The notes below the pieces were generated by a model. That model searched no databases and had not been told where the DNA came from. It saw nothing but the letters and a program-made list of their open reading frames with translations. Made by a program: the position numbers and the translations under genes. From Gemmatimonadota bacterium (GTDB lineage: Bacteria > Gemmatimonadota > Gemmatimonadetes > Gemmatimonadales > GWC2-71-9), in contig SHZU01000006.1 in the NCBI GenBank assembly GCA_009692115.1, positions 62,001 through 126,000 of the forward strand: a stretch of DNA of 64,000 nucleotides, read 5' to 3'. This document shows, piece after piece, positions 1-8,464 of this stretch (position 1 is its first letter; each line of letters opens with the position of its first letter).

Positions 1-273
1 GGAGGCGCGGCCTCGATAGCGGGCCACAAGGTTCTGATACCGCGGCTGGTGGCCAAGGACGGCGATATCGCTCGCTGGGAATCCGGCGGCCTTGAGTCGG
101 GCCGCGATGGCTGCCGCCAGCTCCGGGGTGTGGCCGGCCGAGTCGCTGGTATTGACCTCGATCAGTTCTTTGAGGATGGACCGCTCGAGGACCCGGGCCG
201 GGTCGGCGGATTGGGCCAGTGCGGGGGTGCTCACCAGGGACCCAATGATCCCGATTGCCAAGACGACGCGCAT
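1..273 (-). CDS. M20-family metallopeptidase, N-terminal part (runs off the window)
   Basis: The minus strand opens an ATG at 273 preceded by GGAG eight bases upstream, and stays open to the window edge (91 codons seen). The first ~21 residues form a signal peptide (MRVVLAIG..., ending ...PALAQ), so the product is exported. The mature start (ADPARVLERSILKELIEVNTS, roughly residues 23-42) is the usual opening of secreted M20/M25/M40 dipeptidases, where a helix and a VNT[S/T] segment precede the metal-binding core. The zinc-binding His/Asp/Glu residues lie beyond the window, so the family call rests on the N-terminus alone and is tentative. Confidence 0.6.
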   Translation of the reverse strand, partial: MRVVLAIGIIGSLVSTPALAQSADPARVLERSILKELIEVNTSDSAGHTPELAAAIAARLKAAGFPASDIAVLGHQPRYQNLVARYRGRAS

Positions 274-546
274 GCGGTGCTCCAAGAAGACCTGCGAGGG
301 GTTGATACCGAGTCTCAAATATACGCCGCTACTACGAGGAAGGCCGTCGGGCCGTCTTGAGGACGACCCGGCGGCCGGGGTAGGGGACCGAGCTGGTGTC
401 TTTCGAGCCTACGGGATCGGATTGCCCTCGCGGGCCACGATCGTGGCCTAGTTCGTATCGGCCACCTTGAGTCGGGCGTCTGGGTCCTTCTTCCAGCCTC
501 TTCAACCCGATGCTGACCGATTTCTTGAAGACCCTCGGAGTCATGT
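274..546. other. non-coding stretch, possible decayed gene
   Basis: No credible gene fills this gap between the M20 gene and the terminator at 547-570. On the minus strand, short fragments in different frames look protein-like (for example a piece reading ATIVAREGNPIP and, in another frame, SSVPYPGRRVVLKT), separated by stops. This may be a frameshifted remnant of an old gene, but I cannot name the family. No tRNA-like cloverleaf was recognised. Confidence 0.25.
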
Positions 547-570
547 AAAAAAAGCGGGCCGAAGCCCGCC
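547..570 (-). terminator. rho-independent terminator of the coiled-coil lipoprotein gene
   Basis: Read on the minus strand there is a GC stem GGCGGGC/GCCCGC closed by a stable TTCG tetraloop and followed directly by seven T residues. It lies 24 bases past the stop codon of the lipoprotein gene at 594-1526 and is the cleanest intrinsic terminator in the first half of the window. Confidence 0.85.
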
Positions 571-593
571 TCCCTTCCCAACGATCCCGTGGT

Positions 594-1526
594 CTAGTTC
601 TCGACCAAGATCAAGAACTTCGAATTGGCCCAGAAGCTCTCGGGGTTGGTAATCTGGAGAGTGCCCCGGACTTTCCCCTTGGCTTGGGCGGCCAAGTTGG
701 CAAACGTCAGGTTCTGATTGGTGATGACCTTGTATTGCTTGTCGGCCTTGGGCATCGGGATCTCGGCGGTCTGGCGCCGGTCGATCGCGGTGAACGCCGA
801 CGGGTCGAGGTTGTCGGCCGGCTTCAGGGTCTCACCGGTGCGAGTCACCAACAAGAACCGGGTCCCGCCGACTTCGCGGATGATGCCCTTGTCCATCAGT
901 TCTTTCTTGGAGCCAACGACGTAGTAGACCGTGTTCTCGCGAGTGGTCAAGGCCGAGACGGTGTCTTGGAGGACGGTCTTTTCCACGGCCAGCGTGGCCA
1001 CCTGGGCCTTGGTCAGGTTGAGCTCGGACTCGAGGTTGGCGATCGAGGTCTTCTGGCCCTCGATCATCGCCTTCAAACCGTCGATCGTAGTCTGGAAATC
1101 GGCCAAGACAACCCGGAGGCTGTCGGACTCGCCGGTCAACTGTTTGATTTTCCGCTGGCTCGAAGCCAGCCGGGCTTCGCTGTTCTTGAGCCGCGCGGTC
1201 AGGTCCTTCACCTTCTTAAGGACCAAGACCAGGTGGCTCGGTGAGGCGGCCAAAGGGCTTTCCGGGGCCACGACCGGCTCGACCGCCTTCTTCTTGGCGC
1301 CGCCGACGGTCGCCAGCTCGACGTTGATGTCGGCCAGGAGCTTGGTGGTTTCCGCCAGATCGCGGAACAGGCTGTCCTTGGTGGCCGACACAGTGGACAT
1401 TTGCTGGACCTGGGTCCGGAAGAACTCGGTCGAATCGGAGGGGATCGATTGGACCACCTGGCCCCGGGGGGTGGCGTTGCAGGCGAGGCCGGTCAGCAGA
1501 GCGAGGGTGACGAGATGGCGTTTCAT
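594..1526 (-). CDS. coiled-coil surface lipoprotein (Cbp1-like)
   Basis: A 310-residue exported lipoprotein. The start at 1526 is chosen because it places a short signal peptide (MKRHLVTLALLTGLAC) with a lipobox LTGLAC directly at the N-terminus; the open frame extends upstream to 1670 but without signal-like sequence. Residues ~110-200 are rich in Lys, Glu, Ser and Leu with heptad spacing, a long coiled coil. The C-terminal ~100 residues form a compact domain beginning YYVVGSKKELMDKGII, the pattern seen in Bacteroidota/Gemmatimonadota proteins annotated as Cbp1-family adhesins or hypothetical. It is monocistronic, with its own terminator. Function is unproven; a cell-envelope structural or adhesive role is an inference from architecture. 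Confidence 0.75.
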   Translation of the reverse strand: MKRHLVTLALLTGLACNATPRGQVVQSIPSDSTEFFRTQVQQMSTVSATKDSLFRDLAETTKLLADINVELATVGGAKKKAVEPVVAPESPLAASPSHLVLVLKKVKDLTARLKNSEARLASSQRKIKQLTGESDSLRVVLADFQTTIDGLKAMIEGQKTSIANLESELNLTKAQVATLAVEKTVLQDTVSALTTRENTVYYVVGSKKELMDKGIIREVGGTRFLLVTRTGETLKPADNLDPSAFTAIDRRQTAEIPMPKADKQYKVITNQNLTFANLAAQAKGKVRGTLQITNPESFWANSKFLILVEN

Positions 1527-1760
1527 GGAGCTGTCTTTCTCCGTAGTGGCAAGACCTATCCCTGTCTGGGTCTTCAAGATACGGAAGATGGTCTGGTCGC
1601 TTTCCAAAGCCAAGGGACGACCGAGTCGGCCCGGTTGCACATCCTTAGACAGTGTCGGGTGCCTTGACACTTGCCCTATCTGATCCCGAAATTGTAGTCA
1701 GGCAATCAGTTCGGCCTCATCTTAGGGCCGATGTCCACTTTCTAACTTGAGGGATCCGGT

Positions 1761-4541
1761 ATGCCTCGTTTCCTGCAATCGTGGCTGTTGGTGTTCACCC
1801 TGAGTGTCGTCCCCGCCTGGCTGGCGGCCCAAACGGGGTCGATCGCGGGCCGAGTCACCGACAGCGCCCGCTCCGTCGGCTTGGGCGGCGCTCAGATCTT
1901 GGTTCGCGATCCCAGCGGTCGGGGCGCCGGGTCGGCCGTGAGTGCCTCTGATGGGAGTTTCCGGGTTGATCAGTTGGCTGCCGGGGTGTATTCGGTCTCG
2001 GTGGCGTTGATTCCGTATAGTGCGAAGCGGTTTGACGGCGTGACGGTCACGGCCGGCGGGACCGCCACGGTGACCGCGGCGCTCGTCAACCGAGCGTTCC
2101 TGCTTGATGAAGTCCGGGTCAGCTCGGTCTCCCGGGTCCCCGAGAAACTGAACGATGCTCCGGCCCGTATCACGGTGATTCCGGCGGTGCAGATCCAGGA
2201 GCGAGCGGCCCTTTCGGTGCTCGACCACTTGAAGACCGCGCCGGGCGTGTCGTTCTCGGAGGGTGGTCTGGTTCAATCGAACATCGTGTCCCGCGGCTTC
2301 AATAACATCTTTTCCGGGTCGCTGCTGACGCTGATCGACAACCGGTACGCGGCGGTGCCGTCGCTCCGGGTCAACGTACCGGCCTTCTTCTCCTCGACCA
2401 ACGACGACATCGAACAGATCGAGTTCGTGCTCGGACCTGGGGCGGCTCTCTACGGCCCCAATGTCACCAACGGCGTGCTCCACATCATCACCAAGTCGCC
2501 GTTGACCTCCCCCGGCACCACGATTTCAGTCGAGGGTGGTTACCGAGGCAAGTCGCCCTCCGTGGTGGGGACCTCGGCGGCCGACAAGAACGGCGGCGTG
2601 TTCCGGATGGGCTTTCGGCACGCGACGCGGCTTTCACCGAAGCTCGGATTCAAGGTGTCGGGCGAGTATCTGGCCGGCGACGACTGGCGCTACGCCGACC
2701 GGGGCGACACTCTCCGGCCGAAGGCGACCGGTGGCAAAGATCGGTGTACGTCGACGGCCATCGGCTGCCGCGATTTCGATATCCGGCGGTGGGGCGGTGA
2801 GGCCCGGGTCGACTTCAAGCCCAACGACAACACGGAGTGGATCACCAGCTACGGTCGGACCGAGGCCGGCAGTCTGATCGAGCTGACCGGGATTGGCGCC
2901 GGTCAGGCCCGGAATTGGCGATTCCAGCACCTCCAGAGCCGGTTCCGCCACAAAGAGTTCTTTGCCCAGGTCTTCGGCAACTACAGCAACGCCGGCGAGA
3001 CCTTTCTGCTCCGCGACGGCAACCCGATCCGCGACAACTCGCGAACCCTGGTTGCTCAGGCCCAACACGGTTTCGGGTTGGGTGCGAAGCAGACCTTCAT
3101 CTACGGCGTCGACTACATCTACACCGACGCCCGGACCAGCGGCACGATCAACGGGTCGAACGAGGGCGACGACACCATCAAGGAAGTCGGGGCGTATATC
3201 CACAGCGTGACGAAGCTGAGCCCGACATTCGACATCGTCTCAGCGCTCCGGGTCGACAAACACAGCCGGCTCGAATCCGCCGAGTTTTCGCCCCGGCTCG
3301 CGTTGGTCATGAAGCCGAATGAGGACGTCAACCTCCGCTTGACCTACAACCGCGCCTTCTCGACGCCCAGCAACAACAGCCTGTTCCTCGACATTGCGGC
3401 CGGCCGGGCCGGCCCTTATACCGTCCGCGCCCTGGGGGTGCCGAAGTCCGGGTTTCATTTTCGGGCCAACGGGGGCTGCGCCGGCGGAATCGACAACCTG
3501 TGCATGCGGGCGATTCCGGTCCCGGGGGCGCCAACCACGTTGCTCCCGGCGCGGGCCACGGCCCTATGGCAGCTAGCGGTCGGGTTGGTTTCGGCCAATC
3601 CGCTGGTTCCCGCCCTCCTGAAGCAGTTGCTGGCGGCCATCCCGGCCCCGACGACGCAGGTCAACACTCAGTTGCGGCTCCTCAACGCCACGACCGGACA
3701 GTTCACCGCGATTCAGCCCAACCAAGTAACCGATATCGGCGCCCTCCGGCCGAGTATTTCCAACACCCTCGAATTCGGGTACAAGGGCAATGTCAGCGGC
3801 AAGGCGAGGATTTCGGTTGACGTCTACTATGAGCGGCGCGAGAACTTCGTTGGCCCGCTGATCGTCGAGACCCCGAATGTGTTCCTGGACGGCGCCTCGT
3901 TGGCGGCCTACCTCACGGCGGCCTTTACTCCCGCGATTGGCGCAGCGGGGGCGGCCCAGGCGGTGGGTGCGTTGGCCCCAGCCCTGGCCGGAATCCCACT
4001 TGGCACCGTGGTGCCGAATGACGGTGGGTCGCTGGTGGGTCGTCCTGACATTTTCCTGACCTACCGAAACTTCGGGTCGGTCGATCTTTACGGGAGCGAC
4101 ATGGCCTTCGACTACATCGCCAACGACCGGTGGTCGTTTGCGGCGACCTACTCACTGGTCAACAAGGACTACTTCACCGCGGCTGAAGTGAACGGCCCGA
4201 CGAACATTGCACTCAACGGCTCCAAGAGCCGGGGGTCGGCCACGGTCCGGGTTCGGAACGACCCGCAGGGGTGGGCCAGTGAGGCGCGGGTCCGGTACGT
4301 CAAGGGGTTCCCAGTCAACTCCGGTGTTTACGTCAGCCCGCAGAACTCCGACGGCAGCTTCATCCCGACCGATTCCTACGGTGTGGTCGACATCCAGGGG
4401 AGCTATCGGCCCAAGTTCGGGGCTCGGAACATGATCATGTCGGTCAGCGTCAACAATGTGTTCGACAAGGGCTATGCCACCTTCGTCGGGGTGCCGAAGA
4501 TCGGGCGCCTGATCATGTCGAAGGTGTCGTACACGTTCTGA
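1761..4541 (+). CDS. TonB-dependent outer-membrane receptor with carboxypeptidase-like domain
   Basis: A 926-residue outer-membrane active transporter. After a signal peptide (~1-24) comes a carboxypeptidase regulatory-like beta-sandwich (~26-105, starting GSIAGRVTD), then the plug domain (~125-245, with VSRGFNNIF and a GPGAALYGPNVTNGVLHIITK segment), then the beta-barrel ending in an aromatic terminal strand KVSYTF, the Omp insertion signal. Residues ~590-740 contain unusually hydrophobic Ala/Leu-rich loops (ALLKQLLAAIP; a long Ala-rich stretch near 725-760) inserted between barrel strands. A TTGACA hexamer at 1664-1669 may be part of its promoter, without a convincing -10. No SusD-like partner is adjacent, so substrate cannot be assigned. 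Confidence 0.9.
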   Translation: MPRFLQSWLLVFTLSVVPAWLAAQTGSIAGRVTDSARSVGLGGAQILVRDPSGRGAGSAVSASDGSFRVDQLAAGVYSVSVALIPYSAKRFDGVTVTAGGTATVTAALVNRAFLLDEVRVSSVSRVPEKLNDAPARITVIPAVQIQERAALSVLDHLKTAPGVSFSEGGLVQSNIVSRGFNNIFSGSLLTLIDNRYAAVPSLRVNVPAFFSSTNDDIEQIEFVLGPGAALYGPNVTNGVLHIITKSPLTSPGTTISVEGGYRGKSPSVVGTSAADKNGGVFRMGFRHATRLSPKLGFKVSGEYLAGDDWRYADRGDTLRPKATGGKDRCTSTAIGCRDFDIRRWGGEARVDFKPNDNTEWITSYGRTEAGSLIELTGIGAGQARNWRFQHLQSRFRHKEFFAQVFGNYSNAGETFLLRDGNPIRDNSRTLVAQAQHGFGLGAKQTFIYGVDYIYTDARTSGTINGSNEGDDTIKEVGAYIHSVTKLSPTFDIVSALRVDKHSRLESAEFSPRLALVMKPNEDVNLRLTYNRAFSTPSNNSLFLDIAAGRAGPYTVRALGVPKSGFHFRANGGCAGGIDNLCMRAIPVPGAPTTLLPARATALWQLAVGLVSANPLVPALLKQLLAAIPAPTTQVNTQLRLLNATTGQFTAIQPNQVTDIGALRPSISNTLEFGYKGNVSGKARISVDVYYERRENFVGPLIVETPNVFLDGASLAAYLTAAFTPAIGAAGAAQAVGALAPALAGIPLGTVVPNDGGSLVGRPDIFLTYRNFGSVDLYGSDMAFDYIANDRWSFAATYSLVNKDYFTAAEVNGPTNIALNGSKSRGSATVRVRNDPQGWASEARVRYVKGFPVNSGVYVSPQNSDGSFIPTDSYGVVDIQGSYRPKFGARNMIMSVSVNNVFDKGYATFVGVPKIGRLIMSKVSYTF

Positions 4542-4563
4542 GCGAGGGCCTGGGAACCACCGA

Positions 4564-4925
4564 ATGCTGAAAAGCCTGATCGAGCGGCACCCGTGGATTT
4601 TCTACGTGGTGCCGTTCGCGGCGTTTATGGCCATGCTGGTCATCGGCCCCGCGTTGCCGGTGCCGCCCCGGGTCGAAGCCATCATCCGAGTGGCGGTGTT
4701 GATTGCGGTGATCGTGCTGGTGGCCCGACCGGTCCTGCACGTTTCGGTTGACCCAGCCACTCGGCGCGATTGGGCTCGGGGTTTTGGTCTTCGTGCTCTG
4801 GATCCTGCCTGACCTGCTGATGCCCGGCTACCGCGATTCGTTCTTGCTTCAGAACGGCCTCACCGGGCGGGTCGAAAGCTCGATTCCGGTCGAGGCGCGG
4901 ACCGAGAGCTTAGGCGACCTGATCT
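4564..4925 (+). pseudogene. decayed CAAX-protease-related (CPBP) membrane protein
   Basis: The frame from 4564 encodes a typical start for exosortase-associated CAAX prenyl protease-related proteins: ERHPWIFYVVPFAAFMAMLVIGPALP followed by a second membrane segment. Near 4740-4748 the homology jumps to another frame (TQPLGAIGLGVLVFVLWILPDLLMPGYRDSF...), showing a frameshift. It then stops resembling the family after about 4925 (VEARTESLGDL), so the EExxxR catalytic region and remaining membrane helices are missing. The gene follows the TonB receptor by 22 bases. Both a frameshift and a 3' loss are visible, so I call it a pseudogene; only the frameshift could be a sequencing error. Confidence 0.75.
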
Positions 4926-5006
4926 GGTGTCACGCGGTGACGAATCGGTGTTTGTCGGTGTGGGTGGTGGGGATGGGGGAGTGGAGGTAGTTGGTGAGTT
5001 TTCGCC

Positions 5007-5027
5007 ACTCGGCACTCGGCACTCGGC
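5007..5027. repeat. three tandem heptamers ACTCGGC
   Basis: Three exact head-to-tail copies of ACTCGGC lie in the non-coding tail of the decayed CAAX-protease gene, next to a G-rich stretch (4957-4987). A slippage-type microrepeat at the point where the ancestral gene was lost; no function is implied. Confidence 0.8.
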
Positions 5028-5564
5028 TTAGGTTTCGGGGGTGAGGGTGTCGGGGGGGGCGCTGTCGGGGGCGACGAAGATCCGGCGGACGCTCTTCCAG
5101 TAGGTTGATTTGGCCCTGGAGATGTCGCTCTCGATGACGCCCTTCCGCCGGTTGGCGGCGTGCACGTACTTGCCTTCACCGACGTAGATCCCGACGTGGG
5201 TGACCTTCCGGCCTTTCCCGAACATCAAGAGGTCGCCGGGGAGGAGTTGGGCGGTGTCCTTGGGGACGTCAATTCCGGTGTTGGCTTGCTGGGCGGCGGT
5301 GCGGGGGAGGTCCCGGCCGAACAGACCGGCGATCCACTGGACCAAGGCGCTGCAGTCGAAGGCCTGGCCGGGTTCCTTCGCGCCGAACCGGTAGCGAAGG
5401 CCGATTTGCTGGCGGGTCAAGGTCACCAACGAATCGCGCCCTTCCAGAATCGTTCGGCTGAGGGCCTCGAACGGTTTGGGCTGGGATTGAGCCACGGCCA
5501 TCGATCGCGTCGAACCGACGAGACAGAAAGCCAGCAAGGCGAGGCGTGGGGACCGGATCATCAC
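5028..5564 (-). CDS. NlpC/P60 cysteine endopeptidase
   Basis: A 178-residue exported peptidoglycan hydrolase, cleaving peptide stems of the cell wall. An N-terminal signal peptide (~1-25, ending VAQS) is followed by the NlpC/P60 domain (~45-165). The catalytic Cys71 sits in FDCSALV, the His in VTHVGIYVG (H123) and the third polar residue in YVHAANRRKGV (H135); RYRFGAKEPGQAFDC is the typical lead-in. No SH3b or LysM domain is fused, so it is a minimal single-domain enzyme. It stands alone, divergent from the operon that starts at 5703, with 138 bases between the two genes. Confidence 0.92.
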   Translation of the reverse strand: MMIRSPRLALLAFCLVGSTRSMAVAQSQPKPFEALSRTILEGRDSLVTLTRQQIGLRYRFGAKEPGQAFDCSALVQWIAGLFGRDLPRTAAQQANTGIDVPKDTAQLLPGDLLMFGKGRKVTHVGIYVGEGKYVHAANRRKGVIESDISRAKSTYWKSVRRIFVAPDSAPPDTLTPET

Positions 5565-5646
5565 CCAGAATATTTAGCGCCCCGACCGTCCCAAGTCCAC
5601 CGTAGAAAATCCGAAGAGCGGACTTTCGGTCGGTCAGGGTCGGTGG

Positions 5647-5652
5647 TATAAT
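5647..5652 (+). promoter_or_regulatory. TATAAT -10 element upstream of the four-gene operon
   Basis: A perfect TATAAT hexamer lies 50 bases before the ATG at 5703 in otherwise GC-rich DNA, in the divergent gap between the NlpC/P60 gene and the operon. The matching -35 (about 5624-5629, TTTCGG) is poor, so this may be an activator-dependent promoter. Confidence 0.45.
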
Positions 5653-5702
5653 CAGCGACGTCGCTACGTCGGGACGAATCCCAATCAATTTCGAGAACCC
5701 GG

Positions 5703-6890
5703 ATGCTCAAGACCACTCCGTTCCACCAACGGACGGCGCCGCTGATGCTCGGACAGGCGTGGCGGCGCTGGGCCGGGCACACGGTGGCGAGTTCGTATGA
5801 TCTGCTCCACGACCGGGAGTATGCGGCCGTTCGGAGCGCCGCGGCGCTCTTCGACGTCTCCCCGCTCCACAAATATCTGATTACCGGCCCCGACGCCGGC
5901 CGCCTGCTCGACCGGATGGTGACTCGCGACGTGGCGAAGTGCAAAGTGGGGCAGGTGCTCTACACCCCCTGGTGCGACGGCCATGGCAAGGTGATCGATG
6001 ACGGCACGATCAGTCGTCTCGCCGACACCACCTATCGCCTGACCGCGGCCGAGCCGAGTCTCCGGTGGATCGATCAGAACGCCTTCGGGCTGAACGTCGC
6101 CGTCGAAGAGGTGTCCGATGCGCTCGGCGCGTTGGCGCTGCAGGGGCCGTTGTCGCGAACGATTCTCAATCAAGTGGCCGAACACTCGCTGGACGGCCTC
6201 AAATATTTCCGGGTGATGTCGACTCGGATTGCGGGGGTCCCGGTCGATATTTCCCGAACCGGCTACACCGGCGACTTGGGCTACGAGCTCTGGATCCCGG
6301 CATCCGACGCGGTCAAAGTGTGGGACCGTCTCATGGAGGTCGGGTTCGACTACGGCATCGTGCCCGCCGGGATCTACGCCCTGGATCTCGTCCGGATCGA
6401 GGCGGGCTTGGTAATGGCCGATGTAGACTACCACTCGTCGCACCGGGCCCTCATCGAGGATCAGAAGTCGTCGCCATACGAACTGTCGTTGGATTGGACC
6501 GTCAACCTCGACAAGGGCCCTTTCAATGGGCGGCAGGCCTTAATTGCCGAGCGCCGGCGCGGGCCGGCCTGGCGTTTCGTCGGGATTGAAGTCGACTGGG
6601 AATCGCTCGAAGGGCTGTATGCGTTCCACGGCCTGCCGCCGGCGTTGCCGAGCGTGGCTTGGCGCACGAGCACTCCGGTCTATCGGGATGACCAGCAGAT
6701 TGGGTACGCCTCGAGCGGGTGCTGGTCGCCGTTGCTGAAGAAGTATCTCGCGTTGGCCCACATCAAGTCACCCCATTTTGCACCGGATACCCGGGTCGAA
6801 ATGGAAGTGACGGTTGAACATCACCGCCGTCGGGCCGCCGCCTGGGTCAGAAAGCTTCCGTTCTTTGACCCGGAAAGGAAGAAGACATGA
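5703..6890 (+). CDS. GcvT-family aminomethyltransferase
   Basis: A 395-residue folate-binding protein of the glycine-cleavage T / dimethylglycine-oxidase family, expected to move a one-carbon unit from an amine to tetrahydrofolate. The GCV_T domain covers ~30-290 (VRSAAALFDVSPLHKYLITGPDA; TRDVAKCKVGQVLYTPWCDGHGKVIDDG; ISRTGYTGDLGYELWI) and the C-terminal barrel ~300-390. No lipoamide protein, GcvH or GcvP gene is nearby, so this is not the housekeeping T protein. It is the first gene of a tight operon and its stop overlaps the next start (ATGA at 6887). The context of two FAD enzymes and a Rieske oxygenase suggests catabolism of an N-methylated compound; the substrate is unknown. Confidence 0.88.
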   Translation: MLKTTPFHQRTAPLMLGQAWRRWAGHTVASSYDLLHDREYAAVRSAAALFDVSPLHKYLITGPDAGRLLDRMVTRDVAKCKVGQVLYTPWCDGHGKVIDDGTISRLADTTYRLTAAEPSLRWIDQNAFGLNVAVEEVSDALGALALQGPLSRTILNQVAEHSLDGLKYFRVMSTRIAGVPVDISRTGYTGDLGYELWIPASDAVKVWDRLMEVGFDYGIVPAGIYALDLVRIEAGLVMADVDYHSSHRALIEDQKSSPYELSLDWTVNLDKGPFNGRQALIAERRRGPAWRFVGIEVDWESLEGLYAFHGLPPALPSVAWRTSTPVYRDDQQIGYASSGCWSPLLKKYLALAHIKSPHFAPDTRVEMEVTVEHHRRRAAAWVRKLPFFDPERKKT

Positions 6891-8464
6891 CCGCGCCCTA
6901 TGATGCCATCATCATCGGCGGCGGCCACAACGGTTTGGTGGCGGCCGCGTATCTGGCCCGGGCCGGCAAGCGAACCGTGGTGCTGGAGCGCCGCCATCTG
7001 ATCGGCGGAGCCGCGGTGAGCGAGCAGGTGTTCCCGGGCTTTACCTTTTCGGTCTTTTCCTACGTCGTGAGCCTGCTCCGGCCGGAGATCATTCGAGATC
7101 TCGAACTCCCGAAGTACGGGCTGCACATCCTGCCGTTGGAGAGCACCGTTACTCCGATGCACAACGGCGATTACCTGGCCGGCTGGGGCGATCCCGACCA
7201 GACCAGACGGGAGGTCTACCGGCATTCGCCGAAGGACGCCGAGGCGATGGTGGAGTTCGGCCGGCTGATGCATCACATGGCGATGGCCGTCAAGCCGATC
7301 TTGAGCATGATTCCACCCGATCCGACCTCGATGGCGCCGAGCGACTTGGCCGGGATGCTCAAATTGGGTGGCCACATGCGCTCGCTTGGGCCGGAGCGAT
7401 TTCATGCGCTCTACAAGCTGATGACCATGAGTTCGGCCGATTATCTCGACGAGTGGTACGAGTTCGAAACGCTGAAAGCCACCAAATCGGCCAGCGGCAT
7501 CATCGGCACTTTTCTCGGGCCCCGCTCCCCGGGCTCGGCCTATGTCCTCTTGCACCACTACATGGGCGAAATCGACGGCGCATTCAGGGCGTGGGGCTTT
7601 GCCAAGGGCGGAACCGGCGGCATCAGTAATTCGATCGGTCGGGCGGCCGAGGCCCTCGGGGCGACGATCCGGACCAACGCCGCGGTCCAGCAGGTGCTGG
7701 TCCGGGGCGGTAATGCCGTCGGTGTCGTGCTCGACACCGGCGAGGAAATCAAAGCCCCGATCGTGGTGTCGGGCCTCGACCCGAGGCGGACCTTTCTTGA
7801 TTTGGTCGAGTCAAAAGAGCTGCCGGACGATCTGCTCGAGACGGTGCGCCGGTTCAAGTTCCGGGGATCGTCGGGCAAGGTGAATCTGGCGCTCTCGGAG
7901 CTGCCGAACTTTATCTGCATGCCGGGTATCGGGCCGCAGCACCGGGGGGCGTTCTCGATCAGTCCCGACATGGACTACTTGGAGCGAGCGTACGACGATG
8001 CCAAGTACGGAGAGTTTTCGAAGAATCCCTATATGGACGTCGTGATTCCCTCGATGATCGACCCGAGCATGGCGCCTCCCGGAAAGCACGTGATGAGTGT
8101 GTTCGTCCAGTACGCCCCTTACAACCTGAACGGCGGCTGGACCGACGACAAGCGGGAGGCCTTCGGTGATGCCGTGGTCAACACCATCAATCGGTTTGCC
8201 CCGAACTTCAAGTCGTCGATTCTTCATCGCCAGGTTTTGACTCCGCTCGACATCGAGCGGATGACCGGCCTTTCGGAAGGCAACATTTTCCAGGGAGAAC
8301 TCGCGCTGCAGCAACTGTTTTTCCTCCGGCCGGCGGCCTCGTGGGCCAAGTACCGCACCCCGATCCGCGGGTACTACCAATGTGGTGCCGGTACCCATCC
8401 CGGTGGCGGGATCATGGGGGCGTCCGGCCGGTTGGCGGCGCAGAAGATCTTGGCGGACCAATGA
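6887..8464 (+). CDS. FAD-dependent oxidoreductase, PYROXD2/phytoene-desaturase-like (copy 1)
   Basis: A 525-residue flavoprotein. The N-terminal dinucleotide-binding motif is at ~9-38 (IIIGGGHNGLVAAAYLARAG then VVLERR), followed by the GGAAVSE segment. The C-terminal FAD signature GAGTHPGGGIMGASGRLAA is the hallmark of the COG1233 / PYROXD2 branch of phytoene-desaturase-like enzymes. Carotenoid genes are absent, so a carotenoid role is unlikely. It overlaps its neighbours by 4 bases on both sides (ATGA at 6887 and at 8461), arguing for translational coupling. It shares obvious end-to-end similarity with the next gene (for example the FRGSSGKVNLAL / FRGVVSKVMVAL pair), showing an old tandem duplication. 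Confidence 0.88.
   Translation: MTAPYDAIIIGGGHNGLVAAAYLARAGKRTVVLERRHLIGGAAVSEQVFPGFTFSVFSYVVSLLRPEIIRDLELPKYGLHILPLESTVTPMHNGDYLAGWGDPDQTRREVYRHSPKDAEAMVEFGRLMHHMAMAVKPILSMIPPDPTSMAPSDLAGMLKLGGHMRSLGPERFHALYKLMTMSSADYLDEWYEFETLKATKSASGIIGTFLGPRSPGSAYVLLHHYMGEIDGAFRAWGFAKGGTGGISNSIGRAAEALGATIRTNAAVQQVLVRGGNAVGVVLDTGEEIKAPIVVSGLDPRRTFLDLVESKELPDDLLETVRRFKFRGSSGKVNLALSELPNFICMPGIGPQHRGAFSISPDMDYLERAYDDAKYGEFSKNPYMDVVIPSMIDPSMAPPGKHVMSVFVQYAPYNLNGGWTDDKREAFGDAVVNTINRFAPNFKSSILHRQVLTPLDIERMTGLSEGNIFQGELALQQLFFLRPAASWAKYRTPIRGYYQCGAGTHPGGGIMGASGRLAAQKILADQ

Noticed and set aside
1664-1697. Full promoter upstream of the TonB receptor
   Set aside because: TTGACA is perfect but no -10-like hexamer occurs at 15-19 bases spacing, so it is mentioned only in the gene entry.
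5007-5027. Short tandem repeats as an attachment site or array
   Set aside because: Only three 7-base units, no flanking tRNA or integrase; simple slippage is enough.
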